From the NCBI RefSeq assembly GCF_002443255.2, contig NW_019211460.1:28740481-28804480 (forward strand): a DNA stretch of 64,000 nt, given 5' to 3'. This DNA comes from Varroa destructor. Taxonomy: Eukaryota; Arthropoda; Arachnida; Mesostigmata; Varroidae. The notes under the pieces were generated by a model that saw nothing but the letters and a program-made list of their open reading frames with translations, did no database searches and had not been told where the DNA came from. The translations under genes and the position numbers were made by a program. The stretch's first letter is position 1, and every line of letters starts with the position of its first letter. Positions 52,122 to 64,000 of this stretch are shown here, one piece after another.

Positions 52122-55100
52122 TTTTTAGGAAATCTGGCAGATCAAGTTCCCAAATTTGTCCATGCTGAGGTGAAAATGAATCGAGTGATGTGCAAGAAGT
52201 TCCCGAAATTGGAAACAACTAGACATAGCAAATTTGTTTGAATGAATATTAAGGAGAAACATAGTAAAACGGGACATGTACTATGCACGGACTTCTATTC
52301 GAATTTGATTATACATTGTGAAATAGCAAATTCGTGTCCTTTCGTAGGAAGTTACAGATTATTTAAAAATTAGCTTCAACTAGCTAACGAACTTTTCACT
52401 TCAACAACTTCAATGAATAGGAACTGCAAAAATAACAAAATAAAAAAGAATGCTTCTGCGGCATCAGTTGCTAATCTGCTATTCATTTTACGGCGCCAAT
52501 TAAATATCACAATAAAGCAACACGTGTCTGCTATTCGCTTCGAGTGTCATCGTGGACCATTAACAGGTCAAATCATTGCCAAAAACAGGTTGACACATAA
52601 ACGTTTACGTACTCCGAAAGCACACGCGGCAGTGTAACTTTTGCTATACTCTCAAAAGTACTAATAGAGCTACTCAGATAGGCCTTTATACAATAAGTGA
52701 AAGGGACGCTGCAAAACAAGATGAAGAACAATCTCGTTTTGTTTTCGAAAGTAGGCGTACGTAGACCTATCTCATTTCAACAGTGTTTACGTCATCGTCA
52801 GCTGAGTAACAATAAATGCAGACCAACCATGCGATAACGCCGCCCACGGAAAAATGAAGCATTATATACGTTGATGTATGTTACACTGCTAGTAGTAGAA
52901 TAACGCTACTTAAGTGGCTATATTGATTCCGGACGAAACACTAGAATTATTATTATCATATTAGCGGATTAGCATCGTATGACCATGAGCTCGTTGAAGA
53001 CAACCGATTATATCGAAGCTCTTACCATTATATCACATAAATTCATTATAATTTTCTATAAAACCATAATCGTTTTGGCATTACTGACGCTAACAATTCA
53101 AAACTGCATTTTCGACGGTGTTGAAAATGACAGCTAGAATAAGGATGAAATTACTACGTAAAATTATTCACACACTCTATTTATAAGCATCAAACAAACG
53201 ACAGTAAATTAATTCATTCAACCTTGTGTTTGACCTAAACAATGTAATCGCTCTAAGTCGGCAGTATAATTGCAAACTGATTGTAGCAAAAGACGTCGCA
53301 GACTAGAAAGCTTCTCTTATTGAAGTACGCGGCAGAATTACGCTAACGTAGGACAGAATGTGTTCATAAAGGACGCTTCTAACATTATATATTACTGGTT
53401 GCCTTAAGAACTTGTCACCTGGAGCCCTTGCCACTTCAGAATTTTTGTCTTTTCTGCAAAGGAAAGGCTCCAAAGAAGGTCTTTGAAGATCAGTAAGTGC
53501 AGGTTGACCGCCAAGTCTTCGAGCTACAAGACATCCTTGAGGCTACAAAAATGGCTACAGAAGCTGAACGAAAACCTGCTCATTAGCGAGAATCCAAGGC
53601 TCTACCATTTTCCTAGAAATTTTGTATCACAAGCAAGTACCAAGTGATCATACCTCGTCATCATGTGTTTAGCTAAATTACAGCCATTATACTAACGTAT
53701 ATATCAGTGTATCCCTTAGCCAGTTAGAAATTCAAAAACACTAAGGTAACCTATGTTGCACCATCTCTGCTTAGCAAAATAATAATTGTAACCGAAAAAG
53801 ACAATCTGTCACTCCGTTTCGTAAAACGGAGCCGTTTATATAGACGACTGAGAAGGCCTGATATTTGCGGACTCCGAAACTTATCGAAAGCCGGTCAGTT
53901 TAATAAACAAAAAAAAACACATGAGCCCGTCGTAATGGATATGTTCAGGCCAGAATCAAATTCGTAGACGCCTGTCGTTTGTCAACGACATTGCTTCAGG
54001 TAACATTGGTCCGGAGTACACCATTTTAAATTGTCTCACTTGTAGGGCCTGAAAGGCCATAACAAAACGTACTCCTCCTACTAAAGCTAAACAAGAACTC
54101 AGTTCGGTTTTACCATAGCTTATATATATTGTGATGTGCGTAACGGAACAGAGGAAGAGTCTCATGCTGCAAAAAAGACGTTCAGACGTTCAACATTTTC
54201 CAAAACGTTAATTGTACATTTTCATAGAGGAAGTGCTTATTTACAAACAATTTAAACACCACAAAGACCAGGTGTGTAAGGTAGATACACGCACGTTTTT
54301 CATGCTAATAAAAAAAACTCAAAGTTCGGACCTAAAATATAACCATTGGTTGCAGGTTAAAACCTTCTCTTAGAACAACGTTGTTAAAACACACGCAATC
54401 ATATACATATAATGTGTCATACATTGAGTAGAAATGGATAACCATTCTACCCATTTTCCCTGTATATAACATACTGAACATACATGTATATATACATACA
54501 GTGTGCGAACACACACATATACGCAGTTTGTGTACGGTTGCTATAACTGCTCATATTATAGTATCAAATAATTAACATTGTAGATTTACATGTATGTCTG
54601 CAGGGATAGCTTCGAACAAGATGTTACATACTTTCACAAAATCGTCCGTATTGGTCCTACAATGTTCTCTGTCTTGTTTTCTTATATTCACATAACGTTG
54701 TAACAGGCTAAAATAGAACTATACTTGAAATATTAAAACAAAATCCTTGAAATTACGGTAGATACGTATTATTATACGCCTACGTATGTGAAAAGTATTT
54801 TTTTGGCATAAATTTTCCGTGCAAGTATAAGGTTGGACAGACGATGTAGCTATTTACAAATATAATAAGAATAAAGACAGGCAGCAAAAAAGGGTAAATA
54901 ATTCCTTAGTAAAACTAAAAAAAGATTACCGTAAAGAACTTAGAGTGCACAAACTTAAGCTGGAAAATTCTTAACATTCGAACAAGTCCCTGCTCATGTC
55001 CTTCGAGGCCATTGATTGACGAAATTGAAAGATAAATAGTTAAATAGAGAGAGAATATGGTTTATTAAATGAAATGTAGTCATTTTCGTTATGATCTTCG

Positions 55101-55709
55101 GTTTGCATTGGTATACCCAAAGCGTTGAAGTTGATCAGTCGACAAAGAGCCTTCAATTTACAACTGTACATTCCACATAATCTAGTTCATTCAGAGTCGA
55201 CTGAAACATAAGTTAAAAGGACGTAAATACAACTAATTCAAGCTTTTGGCTAGCGTTTGTTTGTAGAGAAGCAGGAAAAATCAGGACGATTAATTTGAAG
55301 CCATTTTTTGTTACACCCTGAAAGGATGTCACTGCTGTATACAGCCAAAAAGAAACATTGCAATTATGCCTATTATAACGAATTTATCACATAAGCATAT
55401 TACAAGTGCTCTTCTAGAAACACAATATCCTATACATAAAAAACTAACGATTTATCAATACTTTGTAACAAATGAATGCCAGAATCAGGCAACCCTCATT
55501 CTTTACTTTTTGGCCGCCTTAATTTTGTCGCTACAGCTAAACTCTGCTCTGTACAATCGGCAATCAAGTGTGTGAGTTAACATGGTGAGAAAAAGTAACT
55601 ATATTATAGTTGTTGTGAAATATAACTGCACAGAAGTTGTACATAGTATTGATCAAAAGACATCTGGGTCGATTAGTTTAGCAGGTAAAGTTGAGGGCTC
55701 AAGGCCCTC
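52122..55709. other. Intergenic between the GPCR 5' end and DEF8 3' end
   Basis: No gene is supported. It should contain the GPCR promoter and any 5' UTR exon near 52.1 kb, and the DEF8 3' UTR near 55.5-55.7 kb. Short ORFs here lack recognisable motifs. Confidence 0.55.
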
Positions 55710-58700
55710 TTAAGAGCCTCTCCGGGTCATTCTATCACATTTTGGACAGAACCCTTCAAATTTTCGAAAGCAGTCGTGATGAAATACGGAAAGACATTTC
55801 GGACAACGAGTTGTACTATCGCGATGTATTGGGAAAAGTATTTCGGTCGAAGAGCAAAGCTCGCATATGAAACCCTTCTTTCGGCAACCCTAAAAGCAGA
55901 CAAAAGTATAAGGTAAAACGTGATTTAATATAACCAAAAACGTTTGTCTTTGATAAAATTTGCCACGATTGTAAACTAGGAAATCCACTTGCTACTCGAA
56001 CTGCAAAAATGAAGGTGATGCAAGTCGTTACCTGAATAAACTTACCTCGCATTCTTTAGTGATGTGCGCTTCAAACGCATTTATCACCTGGTGTAAAAAC
56101 TTGAGCAGAGTGCCTTGCTCAAGATCAATCAGATCCTGCATCGAGTACATGTTAGTGTTCTCCACAAAATGTTGACGCTTCCATAGCAGCCAGAGTAGTT
56201 TTTTCGATTGGGCTATGTGACACGAGGTTAGGTATTTCTTCATCTTTTGCAAGTCCTCTCGAAGCGTCTGTCGGTAGTTAGAAAATTTACACCAAACAAC
56301 TGTTACGTTATGCTATCTTCCGATAAGTACAAATATCGCACGATGCCAACATAAATAGGAAGAACACTCTCCGCCAAACACACAGCGCACATAGCCTACG
56401 CACCTTAACAGCAGACAATTCTTCAATGTGGCTAAATAGGTACGGATTGAGCTTCTCGATATCGAGGACAGATCGTTTCACCATAAGCCGAAGAAATTGA
56501 ACGCAACCCCGGCAAACCTGAATAACGCACACAATTAAGCATAATTAACATGCGCCTACCGCATATCCACTAGCTTTTTAATGTCATTCTATGATCATTC
56601 TGAGGATAATATTTATAAAATTAATTTTTTCATTTTCCTTCCATTAGATCAGGTTTTTAAAAATTGTGTCCGATAAAAAACGACAATACATAAAGATCGT
56701 CTATTTCCATTATATCTTACTTCTATACATGTGCATCTACTTGTACTGTACAAAAATCGAACAACTTAAGCAACTATGAAACATACTTTCCTGGGTTCGA
56801 AATCCCAGTTGTGCACAACTCTGGCCGGAATGACCACTTCAGTGTTCCAGTGACACCGATTACAGAACCAGCGGCCGCAAGAATCGCATAGCCTGCGGGC
56901 GGCCTCCATTTGTGGTAAAAGTCGCAATGGACCTGGGGGCATTAGCGATGACCGACACTCTTGGCATTTAAATTGCTGTACGGACAAACCCATTTCGGGA
57001 CATAGTTGCAGTTCGTATTTGTGCTCCTGTAAACATTAGTGCTTTGAACATTGTTTACTTTTCCGAACGTACCATTGTATAATCGAAATGGATTACCAGA
57101 CATAATAAATACAGCGTTGAATATCGGTTTCCGTATGCTGCCTTCAAAGATATGTATGGGTGGTTATATTTGGCATTGACGCGTGTAAGATTTTCGCTTG
57201 TTTTGATCACACGTTCTTCGAGAATTTTCCTCTGATGCACGATAAGGTCGTACACGACAGTGCCACAGTGCAAATTAAGTCAGTATTAAACTTACAATAA
57301 TCGTAACAAATTAGTCGTAGTGCTTACCTTCAAATAAGCGCAGCTTCTAGTAATTGAGTTGAGGCATCTTTGGTGACATTTGTAGCGGCATTCTAAGATG
57401 AACATAAAATCAACATAATTTTCCTGTCAAATAAAATTTCAAAGTGTGTCTTATTCAAATTGACTGATATAAAAAATTCCTATTACACAGTTTTCGGACA
57501 TAAGGGCGAAAGCAAAATAAGTGTAGACACTTGCGCCCACATCATGTTTAACTAATATTAATCGTTTAAAACAGTTATAAATTCATTTATTTTGTTATTT
57601 ATTTACTACAGCTTCGAGGTTTACTAGTTCTAGAATGAATTATGAGTACAGAATCAAACGGTCACCTTATCACTAATGTCCTAGATCATTATAAATTCAA
57701 CTTCGTTAACTGAGACAAGTACTCGGAACGGAGAGATCTGTATTTAAGAAATTATTGGAAGTTAAAAGAAGTACTTCAAAATAACCATAGTATACATTGA
57801 TTATAATACATGCATAAGTCCTTGGTCTCGTGAGGTGTCAAGAGTAATAGGTTAATGCTTGTTCATACAATTTAAAGAAGATCACGATGTATTTGATCGT
57901 GAAACAACTAGTCATTATTACAGCAAAAGCTCTAAGCTCAAAGGGCGATCTTTTATCAGAAAGGAGTAACTCACTGTCACATGTGTAGTACTGATTGATT
58001 CCGATATTTACAAAGTCCCATATGCGTGTACAACACTTTTCACAAAACGAATCACTGTCTTCTAGGCTGCACGAAACAAATACGTGTCCCATTATCGTAA
58101 ACGATTCTTCCAATGATGGAGTCTGCGGCCCATGCTAAAGAACGATTACAAGGAAAATATTGCAATTTTTATTACATGTGTGCCAGATGACGCCCGTTAC
58201 ACGACTGTTAAAAGTTTTTAGCAAAATCATTATTATAATTAATTATTATTGTTTTTGCCTAATTGGGTTTACAAACGTACCCGCATTTCCTGTAGCTTCC
58301 AGCGCAAGTCAATCAGTTTACCGATGAGATTGTACCTTTTGTCGGAATGCTCCTCTGAGTCCAAGATCATCTGCTTACATTTTTCAATTGCTAGCTCAAG
58401 TTCGGACTCGGTATTGATCGAAGAAAAGATTCCTTCCAAACCCGCAAAATGCTCCTCGTTTATAGAAAACATGCTTTGTGGGCTACATCCTGTGTATAAA
58501 CGCAGCATAAAAAGTACTTAACTAATGAAGAAACTAAGTTAAAGAAGAAACTTTGTTCATATGATTGTATGCCATTATACTGTTATATACAATCTGCGTA
58601 GAGCTTTTTGAGCTTATTTATGCTTACAGGCGCTTACCTGTTAGATTTGTTTGTGTTGCCGGCGGAGGTGGGGAATCAGATGCTCTGCTGGTGCCCTCGC

Positions 58701-58767
58701 CTGTCAAGGTCGTCTTGACCATGTCGCCCAGTTTTCCGGCGAACTCAGAAATTCCAAACGTGTTCAT
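55710..58767 (-). CDS. DEF8: DEF8 homologue (C1 zinc finger plus Rubicon-homology domain), 435 aa, eight exons
   Basis: Minus-strand exons 58638-58767, 58281-58489, 57975-58122, 57328-57392, 56787-57026, 56404-56517, 56046-56267 and 55710-55889 join in phase to 436 codons. Residues ~45-113 match the DEF8 N-terminal helical region (EHFAGLEGIF, AIEKCKQMI, LIDLRWKLQEMR). Residues 126-180 form a C1 finger with His126, Cys140, Cys143, Cys161, Cys164, His169, Cys172 and Cys180 at classical spacing. The Rubicon-homology domain starts near 200: FKCQECRSS, RLCDSCGRWFCNRCHWN, then IPARVVHNWDFEPRK. It continues with KLNPYLFSHIEEL, RQHFVENTNMYSMQDLIDL and GFICELC. It ends with Cys pairs (RCPKCLSVFHHDCF and FCPKCDRMTRR). 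All expected zinc ligands appear present. In vertebrates DEF8 works with Rab7 and PLEKHM1 in late endosome/lysosome positioning, and a similar role is inferred. The start is the ATG at 58767, followed by MNTFGISEFAGKLGDM. Confidence 0.95.
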
Positions 58768-61700
58768 TTACTCTCTAACTACAACGCTCAGAAAACACAC
58801 AATTCAAGAAATATCAGTACAGTATAAGGCGGTGCTAGAACGATAATACAGGGCCTATTTTGCCTCCTTTGCTACACGCATAACGAAAACCCGTTGCCAA
58901 AAGAATCTTCGTAGGTAGTAATCTTATTCATTCGATCTAATAGACTTGCTCAATGGGACTCTACTGGCCGTTCTGTAGACTTTACATTGTAGTTACCAGT
59001 AGAACCATACAAAAATTAAACAGCATTATTGGACAACCATAGCTCTGAAAAGTACTCAAAGTAATCAAGATACAGTAAACACTATCTCCTACCCCAAGAA
59101 TATATTGCTTAAGAATAGTGCGCAAACAGTCTCAAAAATATCATAACAAAATATGTGAGAAACATACTTCATGGATTATTTTGTTTTTATGGACATTTGT
59201 ATCTTCGCTTGAACCTCAATTAGGACCTTTGAATGAATAATGAAATAGAGATGAATACGCGACGGTTATATATTTACTGTATATATTTCCTCTGTTAAGA
59301 CATGTTTCCTTTTGTGCCACAACACAAAGGATCCGTGTTCAATCCAGACACATATATTCGATGTCAGTTGAAAGCCGACTCGATTTACACCTGTCTACCA
59401 ATAGTTCGCCGATTGGTAGCTTATCCTAACAACAGCTCGGTAATAAGGTTACCACCTTCAACGTGTTCTTACTAGCTTCGACAATGCGATTTATGCATGT
59501 TAATGGGACGTTGTTAGAAGGTCAACTTGAACCCAAAGGGCGCGGCCACGTTTTCTGCTCTTTGTTAAAAAATGCTCTTCCATCGCATTTTACTCTAAAC
59601 GGTAACATACGATGAAAAAAGTTAAAATAAGGAAAACGTAACTACATAACGAAGCTCTTTTCAGGCATATCTGCGCATTTTTTTTTCAAAGATACATAGC
59701 ATATACACGAAAAAAGATACGTAAATTTGTCACTTATTTTCTATATCTGTATAAGGAATAGCAGTTTGTGATAACGATGTAACGACGCAGCTGGTGCCCA
59801 CATTTTTTTTAGAAAAACCGTAGCTGATAGTTGAAGAAACCGCGCAAATCGGTTTCTTTGTTTGGTGTAATCATCCTGTAATCAGGTTTCACATTATACT
59901 GACGGTAACTGGGGCACCGTAGAACAATTTAGGTACTTGGAAAATGTTCGTAGACGTAACAAGCGGTTCACCAAATTGATTTTATACGAATCTTTTCTTA
60001 TAAGACTAAACATTGAATAATTGCTGTTTTACCTACTGAAGGCACGGCAAAGCTAATGCAGAGGAAGAGTGCTGCGCTGCGTATATTAGAAACAAGCAAG
60101 GCGCTATATGATATTACTGTACATCACTGCATTAATGATTTAATTCCAATAAAGCTTAACTGTTATCGTTTATGAATGCTTGTAAACAGAATTGTTCAAT
60201 GCTGGCTATCCTTATAAATACACGATATATTTAGCGATGTTAAAAAGCATTACATTTAAAGCTAACACTCCGCTCTAACCGAAAGCTTGATCTAATTGGC
60301 ATCAGCTCAGCTTAATTTGCTTAACCATTACGATAATTCTAACTGCTATAATTCTTAAATCTTAAAACGTTTAACTCTGTAATGTTAAACCTTGTATTTA
60401 AATGTGTTAAAGCATCCAATCACATCAAATCTCCTTCACGTAAAGGTGCGTATGCAACAATGTGATAGAGGCTCTAAAAGTTGTCATTCGGTACCTGTTT
60501 ATTTTTTTTGTTTTGATAAAGGTCAGTGACGAATATTTCATCCAACAAAATTCATGCACTGCCAAATCTTCTATATAGGGGGTCTCACAATACTGAACGT
60601 TTTGAGTTTCCATACTTGGACTGCTCTTTCATTTTACAAGCTGTATTGTTGTCAAAGCGCCTTTTGTCTTTGCCATAGATTGGCCAAGCTCAATCTAAGT
60701 TCTACCGCAGTGGCAGCGTCTTTAAAAATTGTTCCTTTTTTTTCAGTCGGAATTATAGTGGACGGAGAATATATAGCATTTCGAAGGCGACGATAAAGAG
60801 ATTTCGAAGGTATAATTATTCAGCGGCAGCCTGTTCGTTCCATTTGGGTTCTAATATTATTTGTTTTTCATTGACACCGAAGACATTTGCGCTCCAGCGC
60901 TAAACATCATCTGATTCGTTGTTTATCCGATGCGCACTTAAACTCATTGAGAACTGTTAAAGCAACATATTCCTAAATACTTTACCATTTCACCAAAGAA
61001 CAAATTCTTCACCGTTTCCATAGAATTGATTATTGCTCACATCAGTTCACTGCTCAGAAATGGAAATGCGATCTAGTAATGGGTAAGGACTGGCAATACG
61101 CAAGTTGTCCTATAGCATAGTCCACCTCGCAATATTGCTTGGTACTCAAACAACGCATGGCTCTTAATAGTCCAACCATAATTACATGGACAATTTATTT
61201 TTACGATCATTGCATCCTTTGACGCCATCATCGTACCATGACGCCTTCTTTTCTGCTGTTTAGATTTAGTGCGAGTCACATCAACATCACAGGGAAACAT
61301 GAAAAAGGGCCCAACATAGAATCTGCCATACATAGAAACACTTGGTTTGATCAGTGTTTAACAACAATTACAGTTGATTCAGGCATCGAGCACTTTATTG
61401 ATTAAGTTCCGCAGAGTGCGTAGTCGATTTTCACTTTAATGTGTGTGGCCTGGCTACGATAATAAAGTAGCGCGTAGAGATCAACAAGGTCAAGCAAAAC
61501 TATTTTCCACATAACCTTTTTCTTAATTCAGTAATTGGTTAGGGATATGTCGTCGCAATTTACCTAAATCCACGCTTATTTTCGAATTATATTCTATTAA
61601 AATATGGAACCAATGAGCTGGTGGAGCACTATATCAAATGAATATCGAAAACTAAAAGTTAAGTAGATGAGCTTGTCTTCACTGATGCAGCGGTCCCATT

Positions 61701-63294
61701 TCCTTAGCTTACATGTCCACTGGAGTTTAATCCGGTCATCTAAAACCAACACTTGTAATTCAGAAGGGCATGACTTGATAAAAACTTATTTCCCACGCGA
61801 TTCGTCTCTTGTCCAGATAGAATGCTCATGGACCCTTCCTTTGTTTAAAGCTTGGGAAGTACGGACAGTTGCAAGTCGAACGGAATTTTTGCCAACGATT
61901 TTCGTGGTAAGAACCTTACGTTAGTAGGAAGTGCGTAGAGCAACTCGTCAGAAACTATTGTTGATATTATTGACACTTCATAGTTACAATGTAGTCCACC
62001 AGATAGACACCACAAACACTCGGAAATCCTACTAATTTTAGGAAGGATGATCCAATCATGCGGGAATAGTGCCGAAAGGTTTTCAGACTTTACAATAATG
62101 AGTAAATCCGATATATCAAATTGTAAAAAAATCAAGTAAGGTCACTTTAGATTTAACTTGTACAGTTATCGTCTGTTTTCAACGCTGTTGAGCTCGACTG
62201 GCAGTTCATCACGCGAGCGAAAGCGAGCAGACTGTAGCTAATTCTTGATTCCACAATGGAAACAGTGGTGAGTAGACGTAAAAATTTTGTTTGTTCGCAG
62301 GACCGGGCCTAAACCTTAAACCTTGAGCGTTCCAAAATGCAATAGCTTCTTAAAAATTCGAAAAGTATTTAGTTGTCCTTCGTTATTTTTGTTAACCATA
62401 AAGCTTTTTTTTTGGTTAGGCTCCATGACAGGGTTTGTTTGTTGATTGTCTTTAGGTAAACGAGGGCCCGTAAAAGAGACAGAATTAGAACAATCTATCC
62501 TTCAAGCAGTGTTTTTCTGATTTGCGTATAAAATATTTTTCATACAAATTTATTGGATATTTGATAAAAGTCTAACGAGAAAAGAAGCCGAAGTAGTAAG
62601 AGTACAAAATGAGCTTTTGCTAGTTGCACTTTTGTGATAAATACTTTCGATTAGCCTGCGCGCATGCTCTGTAGGTTCTACAAAAGACCTGCACTCAGGT
62701 ATCGGACGATGCACAACATGCAGGAAAATACGAGACATATTGGATACAGTAGATAAATATGCTCTACAGATGAACCTAGCAGTTGTGTAGGATGTAACAC
62801 TTAAGATAGAGAACTTCCACTTAAGAACATTTAAGATAAAATTATGTACTTCATTACATTACTGGTACTTAAACATAAATTTAGACAAATATCCACGGAA
62901 ACGTTCTGTGTAGCTATCATAAGGAAATCTGTCTGAAAGAAAGAGATGGTCGGAAATAAAGGGTATCATGACTAGCATTAGTAACTTATAAAACGCATAC
63001 GTATTCCCTAAAATTTCAAATGTTTCAATGCTACTTCAGATGAATTGATTAATATTCATTAAAAATATTACTCATATACAGACAACATGCTGAGTGTTTT
63101 ATTAGAACAACAGTTTATTTATCACCAAATTTATTCCTGGTCAACTTGAAGTGGTGCATCGTGTTTTCACCTAGTCATGTAGCTTCAGCCACGATAACTG
63201 CCTGTCTTTCTACATTTGTCTAGTAACTGAAGAGTCTCTCTTCTCTGATATATAAATATGAGTCAGTGTGCCATTGTTCTCTAGCTCGTTGTCC
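58768..63294. other. Gene-poor stretch upstream of DEF8
   Basis: The left end holds the DEF8 promoter region. I found no exon with matching splice sites; open frames near 60.5, 61.2, 61.7 and 62.0 kb are short, AT-biased and unrecognised. A stretch near 59330-59370 contains a T-arm-like GTGTTCAATCCAGACAC but no full tRNA fold. Confidence 0.5.
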
Positions 63295-64000
63295 TTAAAA
63301 ATTCTTGTGAATGTTCTCAATTTTATTTCGGTTTTCAGCGCAATACGCGAATGCCTCACAGCAATACGTGCAAACCTGAAACAATGTGAAGTTAGGTCAA
63401 GATAAGATTTTATTATCGTCAATCGATGTCAATAATAGATTGCTGTATATCTAATATTTACTACAGACTTCGTTAGAAAAAGACCTCATAAGACACTGCA
63501 CGTGATGCTCACAGTTAGCTGTGTTAGAAATATAACGTTGGCTACAGTTTAAAAATGTATTGGCCAATCATAAGTTAAAAAAATAGCTTTTTTTTTCATA
63601 TTATTGGTTTGTCGAAAAATATTAGCCGTCTTTAAACAAAACTGTTTCTAGCAAATACTTTTTTTTATATTTGTAATAATACTATCACAAAATAATAATA
63701 ATACGAACTAAATGTAATACGCGATTTTGATCGATGACCTTCTGGAATTTTTCTAATAACATCATAATCCGATCACCGGGGAACATCTCTGGTTTCTGAT
63801 CGAAACATTGCTACAAGTGATTCTTGCAACTAAATCAAAAAAGTTCTCCAGGGGAATGAGACAGACGATCATCGGATGACCCAAGCTCTGGGTTATATGG
63901 CAGATGCATTGAAAGTTCCCATCTAATTTGTCAAATTTTTTTGCGATTAGCTTAACGCGTGTGGTTGATACATTTTCACGGCGAACGACGGCCCCTTTTC
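63295..64000 (-). CDS. Last two exons of an unidentified gene running off the right edge (partial)
   Basis: On the minus strand a frame is open from the window edge (63998) to a possible donor at CCG|GTGATC (exon end 63777). It encodes 74 residues including VKLIAKKFDKLDGNFQCICH and HPMIVCLIPLENFFDLVARI. A second exon, 63295-63375, follows a good acceptor (TTGTTTCAG|GTTTGC). It encodes the Cys-rich tail VCTYCCEAFAYCAENRNK, then IENIHKNF and a stop. Both junctions are in phase 0, and the join gives RCSPVCTYCC. The 5' part of the gene is outside the window. No family is recognised. Support is the phase agreement and composition only. Confidence 0.4.

Noticed and set aside
59325..59372. tRNA-like T-arm sequence GTGTTCAATCCAGACAC
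   Set aside because: No acceptor, D or anticodon stems could be folded around it; at most a decayed tRNA-derived SINE.

Overview
The window looks like nuclear DNA of an arthropod, most likely a parasitiform/mesostigmatid mite. The evidence is AT-rich sequence with many (TA)n microsatellites, small exons with GT..AG introns, an arachnid-type Rebers-Riddiford cuticle protein, and exons resembling mite group-7 allergens. The species call is inference; no rRNA or mitochondrial marker is present. There are no operons, CRISPR arrays, phage genes or intact transposase genes, and I saw no convincing tRNA gene.

Left third (1-17.9 kb). A five-exon + strand gene encodes a 218-aa protein I do not recognise (214-4299). 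A three-exon + strand gene encodes a 557-aa protein I do not recognise (7857-10403). A complete six-exon COP9 signalosome subunit 5 (CSN5/JAB1) gene with an intact JAMM metal site follows (13277-15811). A four-exon cuticle protein gene lies convergent to it on the minus strand (16794-17850).

Middle (17.9-48 kb). This part is gene-poor. On the minus strand are the 3' exons of a two-membrane-pass protein with a PPxY-type tail (24945-25707), a possible small tail-anchored ORF (24.3-24.5 kb), a possible serine-rich 3' exon (28.4-28.7 kb) and the 3' exon of another multi-pass membrane protein (38.8-39.3 kb). Two diverged copies of a ~460-bp repeat lie at 27.3 and 29.1 kb and share a short core with only silent differences. 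A GC-richer patch at 36.1-37.2 kb holds two overlapping ORFs. A perfect 23-bp hairpin lies at 34.0 kb. A group-7-allergen-like gene on the + strand (44.8-47.9 kb) has an in-frame TGA and exons that do not all join in phase.

Right third (48-64 kb). A six-exon minus-strand class A GPCR of 401 aa (48429-52121) has altered signature motifs (LDRA, CTAP, HPxxY). An eight-exon minus-strand DEF8 homologue of 435 aa (55710-58767) has an intact C1 zinc finger and a Rubicon-homology domain. At the right edge are the last two exons of a further minus-strand gene that continues past base 64000.

The neighbouring genes do not form one pathway: protein deneddylation (CSN5), cuticle, peptide-type signalling (GPCR) and late endosome/lysosome traffic (DEF8) are ordinary eukaryotic neighbours. 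All gene models were spliced by eye, checking donor/acceptor dinucleotides and phase. No similarity search was run; family assignments come from recognising motifs.
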